Assembly: GCF_000961095.1 (NCBI RefSeq)
Contig: NZ_CP011058.1
Location: 5,162,001-5,226,000 of the forward strand
Direction of reading: 5' to 3'
DNA: 64,000 nucleotides
Origin: Paenibacillus beijingensis
GTDB lineage: Bacteria; Bacillota; Bacilli; Paenibacillales; Paenibacillaceae
The notes beneath the pieces were generated by a model, which saw nothing but the letters and a program-made list of their open reading frames with translations, was not told the DNA's origin and did no database searches. This document shows, piece by piece, positions 15,669 through 25,076 of the stretch (its first letter is position 1; each line of letters starts with the position of its first letter). A program made the position numbers and the translations under genes.

Positions 15669-17231
15669 TCATTTTCGAACCATCAATATGACCGACTCCA
15701 CATGTGAGGTATGCGGGAACATATCAACCGGCTGCACCCATTCGAGACGGTAGCCGCTGCCGAGCAGCACCTGGCAATCTTTGGCCAGGGTGGCCGGGTT
15801 GCACGATACGTAAACGAGCCGTGCCGGCAGGGCTTGCGTGAGAGCGTTCAGCAGCGGGCGGTCGCAACCCGTGCGCGGCGGGTCGACGACGACGACGTCT
15901 GGTCGGATGCCGCGCGAAACCCACTCGGGCAGCAGTTGCTCAGCACGGCCCTCAAAAAAGCGGGCGTTCTCGACCCCGCTCGAGCGCGCATTGTCACGAG
16001 CATCCTGCACCGCCTCGGGGATAATCTCGATGCCCCGCACCTCCCGGGCATGCGGAGCAAGCCACAAGCCAATTGTGCCTGTGCCGCAGTAAGCGTCGAC
16101 GACCAGTTCCGAGCCGTTAAGCGAGGCGGCTTCCCGTACGGCGTTATACAGTTTCACGGTCTGCTCCGGATTGAGCTGGAAGAACGCGCGCGGGGATAAT
16201 GAGAAGCGGACATCGCCAAGCGTTTCCTCCAGCCGGTCCTCTCCCCAGAGCACAACAGTCTTCTCACCGAAAATAAGCGGCGATTTGCCCTTATGGATAT
16301 TTTGGGCGATTGTGGTGACCATAGGCAATGCTTCACGGATTCGCTGCACTAACCGCCTGGAATCCGGCAGTCGGTCGTTAGCGGTGATAAGTGTCAGCTG
16401 TACATTTCCCGAAGCTTGACCGACCCGGGCGACGACGGTACGGACAACCCCTTCGCAAGTACGCTCCTCGTAGACAGGGATCCGCAGCTCCGCTAAAATC
16501 GCCTTCACCTGATCGATTACGCGATTAACAACAGGGTGCTGAACGGCACAACCGCTTATATCAAGCAAGCGATGCGATCCTGTCGCATAAAGTCCCGTTA
16601 TGATCTCCTCACCTTTACGCCCGACTTGCAGCTGAGCTTTGTTGCGGTATCCCCATGGGTCGCTCATCCCAAAAATCGGGCGCAGCGGCAGCTCTTGAAG
16701 ACCGGCGTAGCGCTGAAACGATTCACGTACGATCTCCTCCTTCGCCTTCAGCTGCGCCGAATATGTCATATGCTGCAGCTGGCAGCCTCCGCACGATTCA
16801 TAGACGGGACAGGGCGGCTTCTGGCGGTCGCGCGACCGCTTCTCCAGCTCGATAATTTCCGCGCTCAGGTAACTCGGCTCCACCTTTGTTATTTTTGCTT
16901 TAACGACTTCACCGGTCAGCGCTCCACCGATAAATACGGCCTTGCGCCTGTAGTAGCCGACTCCTTCACCGTTTATACCAATCCGTTTGATCGTTATAAT
17001 AATCCGGTCTCCCACTCGAACTTCCTCGGCTGAGGTTGCTGTTCCCGGTTGACCGGCTGGCTTCCGGGTCGTATTCTTCGGCTTATTGGCCTCGTGCGGT
17101 TTGTTCCCTTTGTGGGATTGAGCCGCCTTGTTCCCTGCCGAATTGACTGCTCCCGCTGCATTGTAACGCTTGTCCGGTCCGCTATTAGGCTTACGTTCCC
17201 GTTGCTGCGGCTTATTCACATCCTGCGCCAT
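15669..17231 (-). CDS. rlmD: 23S rRNA (uracil-C5)-methyltransferase, RlmD/RumA family
   Basis: A 520-residue SAM-dependent methyltransferase that forms 5-methyluridine in 23S rRNA. The first 65 residues are a low-complexity Asn/Lys/Pro/Ala-rich extension. A TRAM domain follows (VGDRIIITIKRIGINGEGVGYYRRKAVFIGGAL), then the iron-sulfur cysteines CPVYESCGGCQLQHMTY. The C-terminal half has the SAM site VVDAYCGTGTIGLWLA, VVVDPPRTGC and the catalytic Cys in VYVSCNPATLAKD. The ATG at 17231 is weakly supported by a GAGCGAG site. It follows the FtsH-like gene, from which it is separated by a terminator. Confidence 0.92.
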   Translation of the reverse strand: MAQDVNKPQQRERKPNSGPDKRYNAAGAVNSAGNKAAQSHKGNKPHEANKPKNTTRKPAGQPGTATSAEEVRVGDRIIITIKRIGINGEGVGYYRRKAVFIGGALTGEVVKAKITKVEPSYLSAEIIELEKRSRDRQKPPCPVYESCGGCQLQHMTYSAQLKAKEEIVRESFQRYAGLQELPLRPIFGMSDPWGYRNKAQLQVGRKGEEIITGLYATGSHRLLDISGCAVQHPVVNRVIDQVKAILAELRIPVYEERTCEGVVRTVVARVGQASGNVQLTLITANDRLPDSRRLVQRIREALPMVTTIAQNIHKGKSPLIFGEKTVVLWGEDRLEETLGDVRFSLSPRAFFQLNPEQTVKLYNAVREAASLNGSELVVDAYCGTGTIGLWLAPHAREVRGIEIIPEAVQDARDNARSSGVENARFFEGRAEQLLPEWVSRGIRPDVVVVDPPRTGCDRPLLNALTQALPARLVYVSCNPATLAKDCQVLLGSGYRLEWVQPVDMFPHTSHVESVILMVRK

Positions 17232-17312
17232 GTTTTGCTCGCTCCGTTTCCACTATAATTACTTCCACTATACCATAGTAGAATAGTTATCCCAATCGAT
17301 AAGGATGACGAT

Positions 17313-17349
17313 AAAAAACGAGGCAGCGCCGCAATGGCCTGCCCCGTTT
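17313..17349 (-). terminator. Intrinsic terminator after the FtsH-like gene
   Basis: Minus-strand AAACGGGGCAG...CTGCCTCGTTTTTT, a stem of about 11 pairs (one G-T) and 12-base loop followed by T-run. Confidence 0.75.
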
Positions 17350-17413
17350 ATATTAAGCTTATGATTCCCATTCATTCATTAAGTGCTCTTCCGGGAAACA
17401 GCTTCGCTACAGT

Positions 17414-19150
17414 TTAGTCGGAATCCTCCGAATCATTTTCGGACTCTGCCGGCTGCTGTGCAGGAGCTGCCTGGGCATATGAATCGATAAATACACCGGG
17501 TTTTACTTCAGGAGGCTCAGGCCGGCTACGGCCATACAGCCGCATATAAATCTCCTCGATCTCTTCGCCGATCAGATCGCCCCGCTTCAGCAGCTCTTCC
17601 GCAATCGTATGAACGAAATCCGTATGTTCCAGTACAAGCGTCTTCACCTGAAGCATCTGGTCCTTCAGCAGCTCGTTGATCTTTGGCCGGAGCGCCTTGA
17701 GCGCATCGGGCCGCGAGCCTAACGCGAGCCAGCTGAACAGCTCATCGCCCATGCCGACCATACCAAGGTAGGCTCCGGCCAACTCAGTAGCCTGCTGCAG
17801 ATCGGAGGTAACACCATTTAATTTTTTCCCGAGAAACTCTTCTTCCACCGCCCGGGCCGCCAGACAAACTTGGATCTCCGCCAAGATCTCGCTGTCGCTC
17901 CGGTTATACCGCTCATGCGTCGGTTTTGTTGCAGCTAGGCCGAGAGCTCCGCCGCGCCGGATGATCGTCACTTTCCAAACCCGGTCGTGAGGTTTCAACA
18001 GATACTGGACTACTGCATGGCCGGCTTCGTGGTAAGCGACATTGCGCTTCTCATCATCCTTCATGGAGCGGAGCGGCTGTTGGACACCCCACTCGTAAGT
18101 TTCCATAGCGGCCCGGAAGTCCTCGTAACTGGTTGCCTGAACGCCCCGCTGGTGGGCGATGACGACCGATTCGTTGACGATGTGCTTAATCTGTGCCGGA
18201 CTGTAACCGATCGTGTCGAGCGCCGCACGCTCAGCAGTTAATGAAGAGTCACGCCGTACCTTCTGCAGGTAGTAGTCAAAGACATCTACCCGTCCGTCAT
18301 AGTCTGGCCGATCGACCCAGAGCTGCCGATCGAAGCGTCCTGGACGAAGCAGCGCGGGGTCGAGCACGTCGGGCAGGTTGGTCGCTCCGACGGTAAGCAC
18401 CGCCGGCCGTTCCGCTTTCTTGCGTCTCAGCCCGAGTGAACGAAGCAGCTTGACAAACCGGGAGTTGTCGATGTTCGGCGGGTCCATCTGCAGAAGCAGT
18501 TCGTTAAGCAGGCCCGCACCGCCCATGCCGAACATCCCTCCTCCGCCTTGACCGCCGCCGCTCATTCGGCTCATGCCGATCGCGTCGATCTCGTCGATAA
18601 AGATAATACAGGCTCCGTACACTTTCGCCAGCTTCCGGGCCTTCTTGTAAAGGCTCATCACCTTTAGGTTGCCGACGCCGAAGAACATGTTTTGAAAGCT
18701 TGGGGCCGAAGCGTAAGCAAAAGGCACCTGTGCTTCGTTTGCGATAACTTGGGCCAGATAGGACTTGCCGGTCCCGGGAGGCCCGCAGAGCAGCAACCCC
18801 CGGATCGCCTCGCCGCCCATCTCCTTGAACTCTTTGACACTCTTGAGCAGGGTGACAATCCGTTTAGCATTCTCAACGATTTCGGGGTTGCCCCTGTAAT
18901 CGCTCCATGTAGCGCCGGTCTCCCCGGGCAAAATCCAGTATGTGCGTCCCCTAGCCAGAAACCAGAATAGGGCTGCGAATTGAATGATGATGAAAACTAC
19001 GGCGAAGAGCAGCTGCATCAACAGGCTGACAATGCTCAACGCGATTCCCCAAGCTGTGGGCCCTCCTGCCCACAACAGCACGCCGATGATGACGAGGGCT
19101 GCTAGCCAGAGGAGGAATTTACGCCACTTTATCCATCGATATCTCCTCAT
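17414..19150 (-). CDS. FtsH-like membrane AAA+ metalloprotease
   Basis: A 578-residue ATP-dependent zinc protease related to FtsH. Two hydrophobic segments at about 12-30 and 35-66 anchor it. The AAA domain has Walker A GPPGTGKS (123-130), Walker B IIFIDEIDAIG (182-192) and a second-region-of-homology arginine segment (DPALLRPGRFDRQL). A Gly/Met-rich insertion of about 20 residues follows Walker B. The zinc motif HEAGH is at 374-378. It is shorter at the N-terminus than housekeeping FtsH and has an acidic C-terminal tail, so it is probably a paralogue for a special quality-control role. It has no obvious operon partner. Confidence 0.9.
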   Translation of the reverse strand: MRRYRWIKWRKFLLWLAALVIIGVLLWAGGPTAWGIALSIVSLLMQLLFAVVFIIIQFAALFWFLARGRTYWILPGETGATWSDYRGNPEIVENAKRIVTLLKSVKEFKEMGGEAIRGLLLCGPPGTGKSYLAQVIANEAQVPFAYASAPSFQNMFFGVGNLKVMSLYKKARKLAKVYGACIIFIDEIDAIGMSRMSGGGQGGGGMFGMGGAGLLNELLLQMDPPNIDNSRFVKLLRSLGLRRKKAERPAVLTVGATNLPDVLDPALLRPGRFDRQLWVDRPDYDGRVDVFDYYLQKVRRDSSLTAERAALDTIGYSPAQIKHIVNESVVIAHQRGVQATSYEDFRAAMETYEWGVQQPLRSMKDDEKRNVAYHEAGHAVVQYLLKPHDRVWKVTIIRRGGALGLAATKPTHERYNRSDSEILAEIQVCLAARAVEEEFLGKKLNGVTSDLQQATELAGAYLGMVGMGDELFSWLALGSRPDALKALRPKINELLKDQMLQVKTLVLEHTDFVHTIAEELLKRGDLIGEEIEEIYMRLYGRSRPEPPEVKPGVFIDSYAQAAPAQQPAESENDSEDSD

Positions 19151-19700
19151 GGCTTCACTTCCTTTTCGAACGGTTTGGATTATTCTATGAGTCGGTAACG
19201 TTAGAAATGCCTCGTATCCAAGCCGTCAAGCCGTAATGTATACGAGCAGGCCATGGCAGTCCTTTGTGATGAACCGTTGGGACATTGGAAAACATGCGTT
19301 TCTTAAGTATTATGAAACCATCTTGGAAGTTGATCAAGCCGTCTCCGGACTTGATATCCTTGCACAGTATCTGCATGTTTTATTGCATTGCAATGCGGAC
19401 TTCTGTATTGCTTGCGATGTGCATGAACTGATTCTTGGACGGTATGTAGTCTCCTGGTCAAAAGAACTAATGGAAGGCGGATTCGGTCATCTGAACACCT
19501 CCTAAAGTTAGTTTCTTACATTATACCACGAAAAAGACAATTTCTCCTTCATTTAAGACTTAAGACGCACCGACCGGTTCGAAACCCCGCAACTGCTGTT
19601 TTATTGCGGAGATACTTCAAAGCCGACGATATGATCATTTAGTTAACCTGTACGGCGATTTATGAATCTGTGAAATCGGATTGCCGAATTGAGCAATGCG
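19151..19700. other. Gene-free stretch with an interrupted minus-strand reading frame
   Basis: About 550 bases without a convincing gene. On the minus strand a good ribosome site (TTAGGAGG, about 19503-19496 region) precedes ATG and a frame of about 100 codons to 19185 that is broken by three in-frame stops (TAG, TGA, TAA). The plus strand has an 89-codon open frame (19236-19505) without ribosome site or recognisable product. It may be a decayed small gene. Confidence 0.3.
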
Positions 19701-19727
19701 AAAAAACCGCCGGAGCGGCGGTTTTTT
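19701..19727. terminator. Bidirectional intrinsic terminator
   Basis: AAAAAACCGCCG-GAG-CGGCGGTTTTTT, symmetric with T-runs on both strands. It ends the IDEAL-domain gene transcript about 80 bases after its stop. Confidence 0.85.
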
Positions 19728-19808
19728 ACACACTGGTAAAAACAAAGGGAATGCAACGTTGCCCTCAATAGATTTATACTACTATTCTGACAATTCTAGA
19801 GGCAAGAA

Positions 19809-20183
19809 TTACATGATTCCCGAATATCCCAGCCGATTTTTAAGAAACGGGTTGGGAATCGCAGCTTGTTTGATGGTGTTCTCTGATTTTGAATTAGAGC
19901 TTAATTGTTCGGAAAGCTCCTTAAACCACGATTCATCTCGTGTTGACAACGCAAGGTCGATAAAATTTTGCAGGGCCCCCGCATCATCCAATGAACTTTC
20001 AGGAAGCAGTTTCAGCCACTGTTCACGCACGGCGACCTCTTTGCCGACTGCTTCTTCGTTATCGGAGCTAACGACATACACCTTTACGATTCCATGCATG
20101 TCAGCTTCCGCTTCAACAAATCCGTGAAATAACTCGCCATTGTTCGTTTTGCCTTTCACCCAATCGCTAATTTGAACTGTCAT
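19809..20183 (-). CDS. IDEAL-domain protein
   Basis: A 124-residue acidic protein. The N-terminal half (ISDWVKGKTNNGELFHGFVE, HGIVKVYVV) looks like a small beta-barrel as in other Paenibacillus IDEAL proteins. The C-terminal half has LQNFIDLALSTRDESWFKELSEQL, matching the IDEAL motif (I-D-x-A-L-x-x-x-D-x-x-W-F). The domain occurs in Firmicute proteins of mostly unknown function, including ComK-regulating adaptors. The start has GGCGGTGA upstream. About 300 bases separate it from the VOC gene, containing an upstream AT-rich stretch with possible promoter elements and the VOC terminator. Confidence 0.8.
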   Translation of the reverse strand: MTVQISDWVKGKTNNGELFHGFVEAEADMHGIVKVYVVSSDNEEAVGKEVAVREQWLKLLPESSLDDAGALQNFIDLALSTRDESWFKELSEQLSSNSKSENTIKQAAIPNPFLKNRLGYSGIM

Positions 20184-20384
20184 TGTTTATTCACCGCCTG
20201 CTCCAAAGTTTTTAACTGTAATCAATGTGGTTACATTTAGGTTTAAAAAATTGACGATCCGCCCGTACCCCCTGCTCATCGTCTTCTAATTTAAACTTGT
20301 TACTGTAATAATATTAGATACAGTTAAAAATGTCAAGCTTTGCTTCAATCTTCCCCCACATGAAACGCTCTTTCATCAAAATAC

Positions 20385-20427
20385 AAAATACGCCAAGCCG
20401 TCAACCAACATAGGCTTAGCGTATTTT
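20385..20427 (-). terminator. Intrinsic terminator after the VOC gene
   Basis: AAAATACGC(C)AAGCC/GGCTT(A)GCGTATTTT, one mismatch, with 13-base loop; T-rich minus-strand tail GTATTTTGTATTTT. Confidence 0.7.
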
Positions 20428-20481
20428 CACCGTTCACAGCCAATCGATTCAAATAAATATAGCGACTTGAGTTATAACAAT

Positions 20482-20907
20482 TTAATGTTGTCCCTCTGTG
20501 TAAATTTGGAAGGTAACACCGTACTTATCCGTAACAATGCCGTATGATGGGCTAAAATGAGTTTCTTGCAGAGGCAAACCCACTTGGCCGTCCTGCTGCA
20601 ACACTTCAAAAATTTGTTTTGATTTTTCCTTGTCGTCCGTTGAAATACAAATGGTGACCTGATTTCCCGATTGGTGAGGTTGTCCCGGGAATGCATCGGA
20701 AAACATAAGCTCCGACTCGCCAACTTTTAACGTTGCGTGTGCCACAAGATCCTTAGCTTCTGCCGGTAAAGGAAAGTCGGGGTTTTCCGGCATCTCTCCG
20801 AAAGTTTGGCTAAAAAGTAGTGTGGCATCCAATGCTTTTTCGTAAAAATCAATCGCTTCCTTAGCATTTCCGTTCAATACTAAATAAGGAATTAAACGCA
20901 GCGTCAT
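20482..20907 (-). CDS. VOC-fold PhnB/glyoxalase-like protein
   Basis: A 141-residue vicinal-oxygen-chelate protein. MTLRLIPYLVLNGNAKEAIDFYEKALDA and the closing YGIVTDKYGVTFQIY are characteristic of the PhnB-like subgroup, with FSQTFGEMPENPDFPL between. Members bind metal or small ligands, some give resistance to antibiotics; the role here is unknown. The ATG at 20907 has GAGGAG ten bases upstream; a GTG two codons before is possible. It stands alone. Confidence 0.85.
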   Translation of the reverse strand: MTLRLIPYLVLNGNAKEAIDFYEKALDATLLFSQTFGEMPENPDFPLPAEAKDLVAHATLKVGESELMFSDAFPGQPHQSGNQVTICISTDDKEKSKQIFEVLQQDGQVGLPLQETHFSPSYGIVTDKYGVTFQIYTEGQH

Positions 20908-21060
20908 CTTCACACAGCTCCTCGGTCCTATTATTTTCCTTACAACCACAACTTGATTATAATATATAGAACATATGTTTGCAAATTTTAATTTTTTATT
21001 AACGTTTAAACGAACGTGGAGGATTGGCCATTCGTACAGCGTGGAGCAAATGAACCTTCT

Positions 21061-22197
21061 CTACACATACTTGACGAGTATTGCATTGCTGATTTGTCGG
21101 CCGGGAGCCGTTATATATTTGCCGTCATAGTAGAGTCCGCTGGACGCGCCGCCGTCAAGATTCATGGCCTGAAAGGCGCCCGCTTGTTTCATAATGGAAG
21201 CCAGCTGTGGGATCGTAGCACCACTTGAGGTCAAAAGGATCAGCTTATGGTCACGGGTAATCCCGAGAGCGCTTCTGGCACCGCCGCCCGTCAAAATTTT
21301 GGGATCTCTAAACCCTTCTTGTTTCACATTCAGGTCAACTTTACCGTCGAGCAGGAGCCTCGGCCCTGCCTGCAGCGCCCCGTCAATCGTCCCCTTCCGG
21401 AAGCGGCCGGGGAAGTCGGCACCGGCAATAAGCTCAGCAAAGTTGTTCCTGTCATATAAGAAAATGGTTCGAAGATCACCGGAGCTTTTATGAAGCATCT
21501 TTCCGCTGTTTACAAGATATCCGTACGGATTTTTGTTTTCGGACGTTGTATAGGCATCGAAGAAGGTTCCGTTAATCGCCAGAATGGCTCCATTACGGCT
21601 CGCAATGCTTTTCAGCTCTTCTACTTTTCCGATTTCATTGCCAGCCAACGCAATGTCAAGATCAATGCGGGGATCTAACAACGAAACGGTTACCATATGG
21701 ACCGGAACCGTTTTATTGCCTACTTTAAAGGTCCGCTGTTCAGCAATGATCGGATTCGCATCTTCCTGAATGGATCCTCGTTTGATAACCGGAAGCTGCA
21801 TGGATTGACCATTCCACGTCATGAGCACGGCTGATATGTTCGCCTTCCATTCGAGCTGGATCCCGAGAGCAAAACTCACAAATTTCAAAGGCACATACGT
21901 AATCCCATCCTTCGTAAAAGGCGGACTTTCGAGCATGACAGCGGCACCGTTTATACTTGCTTTCATTTCACCGACAACAATTGTTACATTTTTATCGGCA
22001 TTTACAATGTCGATCCGCTTCTCCTCTTCATTCCATGTTACTTTTGCGCCGGCATAGTCGCTTAGTAACCGAATCGGCACGAACGTTCGATTCGTTTGAG
22101 GATCGGTATAACCTAATTGTTTTTCCTTTGCGAAGCAAAGGCCCGCCCCCGTCAAGGAAAGTAAGACAGCAAGCAGATAGACAATGATCTTTTTCAT
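21061..22197 (-). CDS. Exported phosphodiester glycosidase with copper-amine-oxidase-N-like domain
   Basis: A 378-residue secreted protein. A signal peptide spans about residues 1-23 (MKKIIVYLLAVLLSLTGAGLCFA). Residues 30-130 form the copper amine oxidase N-terminal-like repeat common in Paenibacillus surface proteins (FVPIRLLSDYAGAKVTWNEEEKRI, TYVPLKFVSFALGIQLEW). The rest is the phosphodiester glycosidase (NAGPA-like) domain: ILAINGTFFDAYT, NPYGYLVNSGKM, GGGARSALGITRD, MNLDGGASSGLYYDGKYI. The family removes N-acetylglucosamine or similar from phosphodiesters, and may act on cell-wall polymers. AAGGAG precedes the ATG. No partner is adjacent. Confidence 0.9.
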   Translation of the reverse strand: MKKIIVYLLAVLLSLTGAGLCFAKEKQLGYTDPQTNRTFVPIRLLSDYAGAKVTWNEEEKRIDIVNADKNVTIVVGEMKASINGAAVMLESPPFTKDGITYVPLKFVSFALGIQLEWKANISAVLMTWNGQSMQLPVIKRGSIQEDANPIIAEQRTFKVGNKTVPVHMVTVSLLDPRIDLDIALAGNEIGKVEELKSIASRNGAILAINGTFFDAYTTSENKNPYGYLVNSGKMLHKSSGDLRTIFLYDRNNFAELIAGADFPGRFRKGTIDGALQAGPRLLLDGKVDLNVKQEGFRDPKILTGGGARSALGITRDHKLILLTSSGATIPQLASIMKQAGAFQAMNLDGGASSGLYYDGKYITAPGRQISNAILVKYV

Positions 22198-22603
22198 GTA
22201 AATAAGACTCCTTTGCTCACATTCATCATTTCCTATGTAGTATCGGCTCGTTTAGTTGTTATTCGTATATTTTTCTCATCAAAAATTTTAATTTTTTCCT
22301 GCTGCAGGCATCATTAATGCGACAATCGCTTTGATCAAGCCGCACCGCGAATAGCGCACAGTGAAGAGAAAGATTTGTCTTGAAATGATGATGAGAAAAC
22401 CACTCGTATGGCTTGCGAACCGAGTCATCGTTATTTGTGCATATTGAACCTCTTCCAAGCTCTAACGAATCGTAGCGCCACTATTCTATTCCTATCGACT
22501 CGGTTGGCTTGTTTTTTGATGAAATAATGATTGCAGGGTTCGTTATCGCTCTAGAGAGTCGAATGATTCCTGAAATAACGGTATTACGATTCTTTATAAA
22601 AAA
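22198..22603. other. Gene-free intergenic region
   Basis: About 400 bases upstream of the phosphodiester glycosidase gene. No open frame with ribosome site, RNA gene or repeat is visible; it presumably holds that gene's promoter. Confidence 0.4.
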
Positions 22604-22635
22604 AGCCTTCCCGGACTAAAAATCCGGAAAGGCTT
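22604..22635 (-). terminator. Intrinsic terminator of the glutamine ABC operon
   Basis: Minus-strand AGCCTTTCCGGA/TCCGGGAAGGCT (one G-T) followed by TTTTTTTATAAAG, about 50 bases after the ATPase gene stop. Confidence 0.85.
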
Positions 22636-22682
22636 GCTTACGGCTGTTTGCCGTTCATGCGTTCAGTTTGAGCTGTATCCCG

Positions 22683-23405
22683 TTACAATACTTTCGCGAG
22701 AAAATCTCGCGTACGGGGGTGTGACGGATTGCCGAACACCTGCTCAGGCGTGCCCTCCTCGACGATCAGGCCGTTATCCATGAAAATGATTCGATCCCCT
22801 ACTTCGCGGGCAAAACCCATTTCATGCGTCACGATGATCATCGTCATTCCGCCTTCCGCAAGCTTCTTCATGACATCCAGCACTTCCCCGACCATCTCGG
22901 GATCAAGCGCCGATGTCGGCTCGTCAAACAGCATCACATGAGGCTGCATGGCCAAAGCGCGGGCGATCGCGATGCGCTGCTTCTGGCCGCCCGATAGCTG
23001 GTTCGGATAGACATCCCGTTTATCGGCCAAGCCTACCGTCTGGAGCAAATCAAGAGCGATCTTCTCGGCTTCCTTCGGCGACTTGCCTTTTACTTGAACC
23101 GGTGCAAGCGTTAAATTTTGCAGTACGGTCTTATGCGGAAAAAGATTAAAATGCTGGAACACCATTCCCATCTTCTCCCGGGTTGCGTTGATATTATGGC
23201 CGCGAGCCGTGATCGGTTCATTTTCAAATAAAATATCCCCGCCAGTAGGCTCCTCCAACAAATTGAGACAGCGCAGGAATGTGCTTTTCCCCGAACCGCT
23301 GGGGCCGATGACAACGACAACCTCGCCTTTGGCGATCGTAATGTCGAGCCCTTTCAGAATTTCATTCTTGCCGAACGATTTGCGCAGCTGTTTAACGGCG
23401 ATCAT
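22683..23405 (-). CDS. Polar amino acid (glutamine-type) ABC transporter ATP-binding protein
   Basis: A 240-residue ATPase, GlnQ family. Walker A GPSGSGKST, Q-loop FQHFNLFPHKTVLQNL, signature LSGGQKQR, Walker B VMLFDEPTSALDPE and the H-loop THEMGFA are all present. The ATG at 23405 overlaps the end of the upstream permease gene by 14 bases, with GGAGG ten bases before it. It powers the fused binding protein-permease encoded just upstream. A terminator follows. Confidence 0.93.
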   Translation of the reverse strand: MIAVKQLRKSFGKNEILKGLDITIAKGEVVVVIGPSGSGKSTFLRCLNLLEEPTGGDILFENEPITARGHNINATREKMGMVFQHFNLFPHKTVLQNLTLAPVQVKGKSPKEAEKIALDLLQTVGLADKRDVYPNQLSGGQKQRIAIARALAMQPHVMLFDEPTSALDPEMVGEVLDVMKKLAEGGMTMIIVTHEMGFAREVGDRIIFMDNGLIVEEGTPEQVFGNPSHPRTRDFLAKVL

Positions 23406-24855
23406 GAACGGAGAGCCTCCTTTCCCAGACTCCAAGCAGCTTGGACAGAATGAATGTCAACATAAAATACATGGCCGCCGCGATCAAAAAAGGACTGAGT
23501 CCCTTGTACGTAATATTTTTGACGACCTGTGCCTGATACATAATATCGACCATGCCGATGACGGAAATGATCGACGATTCTTTGATAATGGTCACAAATT
23601 CGTTGCCGATGGCCGGCAGCACAGACTTGAATGCCTGCGGTAAAATGACAAGCCTCATCGCTTTGCCGCGGGTCATGCCTAGCGAGCGGGCGGCTTCCAT
23701 CTGGCCGCGGTCGACACCTTGAATGCCGGCACGGAATATTTCCGCCAAATAAGCCGAGCTGTTCAAGGACAAGGTGATGATACCGGACTGCAGCGGCGAA
23801 AAATTAATATCGAGCGTTAACGCCAATCCGTAATGGATAATCATAAGCTGGACAAGCATCGGCGTTCCGCGAAGCAGCTCGACATATGCCGATCCGAGCC
23901 ACTGTAAAACTTTAATTCCCGTCATTCGCAGCAAGCAAATCAGCAAGCCGATGACAAATCCGAACAATACCCCAAGCGCGGACAACAGCAGCGTGTAGCC
24001 GAGTCCAGCCGCATAGTAATTTCGATACTGCCAGAAGATGCTAAAAATGTTGTCAGAAGGAGGCACTCTATCCGCTGACAGAAGACTGGCTTCCGTAACC
24101 ATCTTGTCAATGCTGCCGTCATTTTTCAATCGGCTTAACGTTTCATTTACTTTGCCGAGCAGCTCCGTATTGCCTTTACGGATTCCGATCGCCGCTTGAA
24201 CGGGCGCTTCATCCGGAGTTGCCGCCGCAAGCGCCAGCGCCCCGTCCGACAAGTAACCTTTGGCGACGGTGTCTTCAATCACGACCGCGTTCACCCGTTG
24301 CGTCTGAAGCTGAAGCGCCAAATCTGAAATTTTGTCCAGAGAAGTGAGAACGGCATCCGGGATATTCTGTGCAATTTCTTCCTGGATGGATCCTTTTTGG
24401 ACGCCGATCTTCTCCCCTTTCAAGCTGTCCATCGTCGGGTACTTGTCTGTATCCTCCGAACGGACCATGATGACCTGGTTGGATTGATAATAGCTGTCGG
24501 AGAAGTCGATACTCTTCTTCCGCTCCTCCGTTGGAGTCATACCTGATATGACAAGGTCCACTCTCCCGCTTTGCAGGGCGGGCAATAAGGCATCGAAGCT
24601 CATATCCTGAATGACAAGCTTTGCGTCCAGATCGTCTGCGATCTGCTTCGCGATTTCAATATCGAAACCGACAATTTTGTCCTCGCCGTCAATTGTCTTA
24701 TGAAATTCATACGGCGCAAAGTCGGCGCTTGTTCCGAGTACTAACGTTTTCTGCGATTGGCTTTCCGCCCCGTAGGCGTTCAAGACCGGAAATCCCGCCA
24801 CCGCCAGCAAAGCCAGTGACAGAAGAAAAGCCGTAATACGAAAGGCTTGTTTCAA
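23392..24855 (-). CDS. Fused amino acid ABC transporter substrate-binding protein and permease
   Basis: A 487-residue fusion. A signal segment (ITAFLLSLALLAVAGF) opens it. Residues about 35-265 are a GlnH/family-3 binding protein (LVLGTSADFAPYEF, VGFDIEIAKQIADDL, MTPTEERKKSIDFSDSYY). Residues about 275-480 are the permease (YTLLLSALGVLFGFVIG, the EAA loop EAARSLGMTRGKAMRLVILPQA, and IIKESSIISVIGMVDI). I prefer the TTG at 24855 (AGGAG nine bases before), which gives the usual MKQAF start, over a longer ATG frame. The receptor is thus tethered to its channel, as in some Firmicute and lactococcal GlnP-type systems. Glutamine or another polar amino acid is the likely substrate. Confidence 0.9.
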   Translation of the reverse strand: MKQAFRITAFLLSLALLAVAGFPVLNAYGAESQSQKTLVLGTSADFAPYEFHKTIDGEDKIVGFDIEIAKQIADDLDAKLVIQDMSFDALLPALQSGRVDLVISGMTPTEERKKSIDFSDSYYQSNQVIMVRSEDTDKYPTMDSLKGEKIGVQKGSIQEEIAQNIPDAVLTSLDKISDLALQLQTQRVNAVVIEDTVAKGYLSDGALALAAATPDEAPVQAAIGIRKGNTELLGKVNETLSRLKNDGSIDKMVTEASLLSADRVPPSDNIFSIFWQYRNYYAAGLGYTLLLSALGVLFGFVIGLLICLLRMTGIKVLQWLGSAYVELLRGTPMLVQLMIIHYGLALTLDINFSPLQSGIITLSLNSSAYLAEIFRAGIQGVDRGQMEAARSLGMTRGKAMRLVILPQAFKSVLPAIGNEFVTIIKESSIISVIGMVDIMYQAQVVKNITYKGLSPFLIAAAMYFMLTFILSKLLGVWERRLSVHDRR

Positions 24856-25076
24856 AACTGTTTCTCTCCTTATTTCTTCATGTTCATATTTTGCATCGTG
24901 ATTGCGAAAGTACATCGCATCAGCTGTGACAATCTGAACATTTTATTGCAGTTATCATTATAAGTCAAATAAAAAAAGATTGAAATTGGTATTTTTACAA
25001 CTTCAAGTTTATTGCCAATCACGTTTATCCACGCAGCAAATAGGCGATAAATGTTCATATTGAAGGGAGGATGCTT

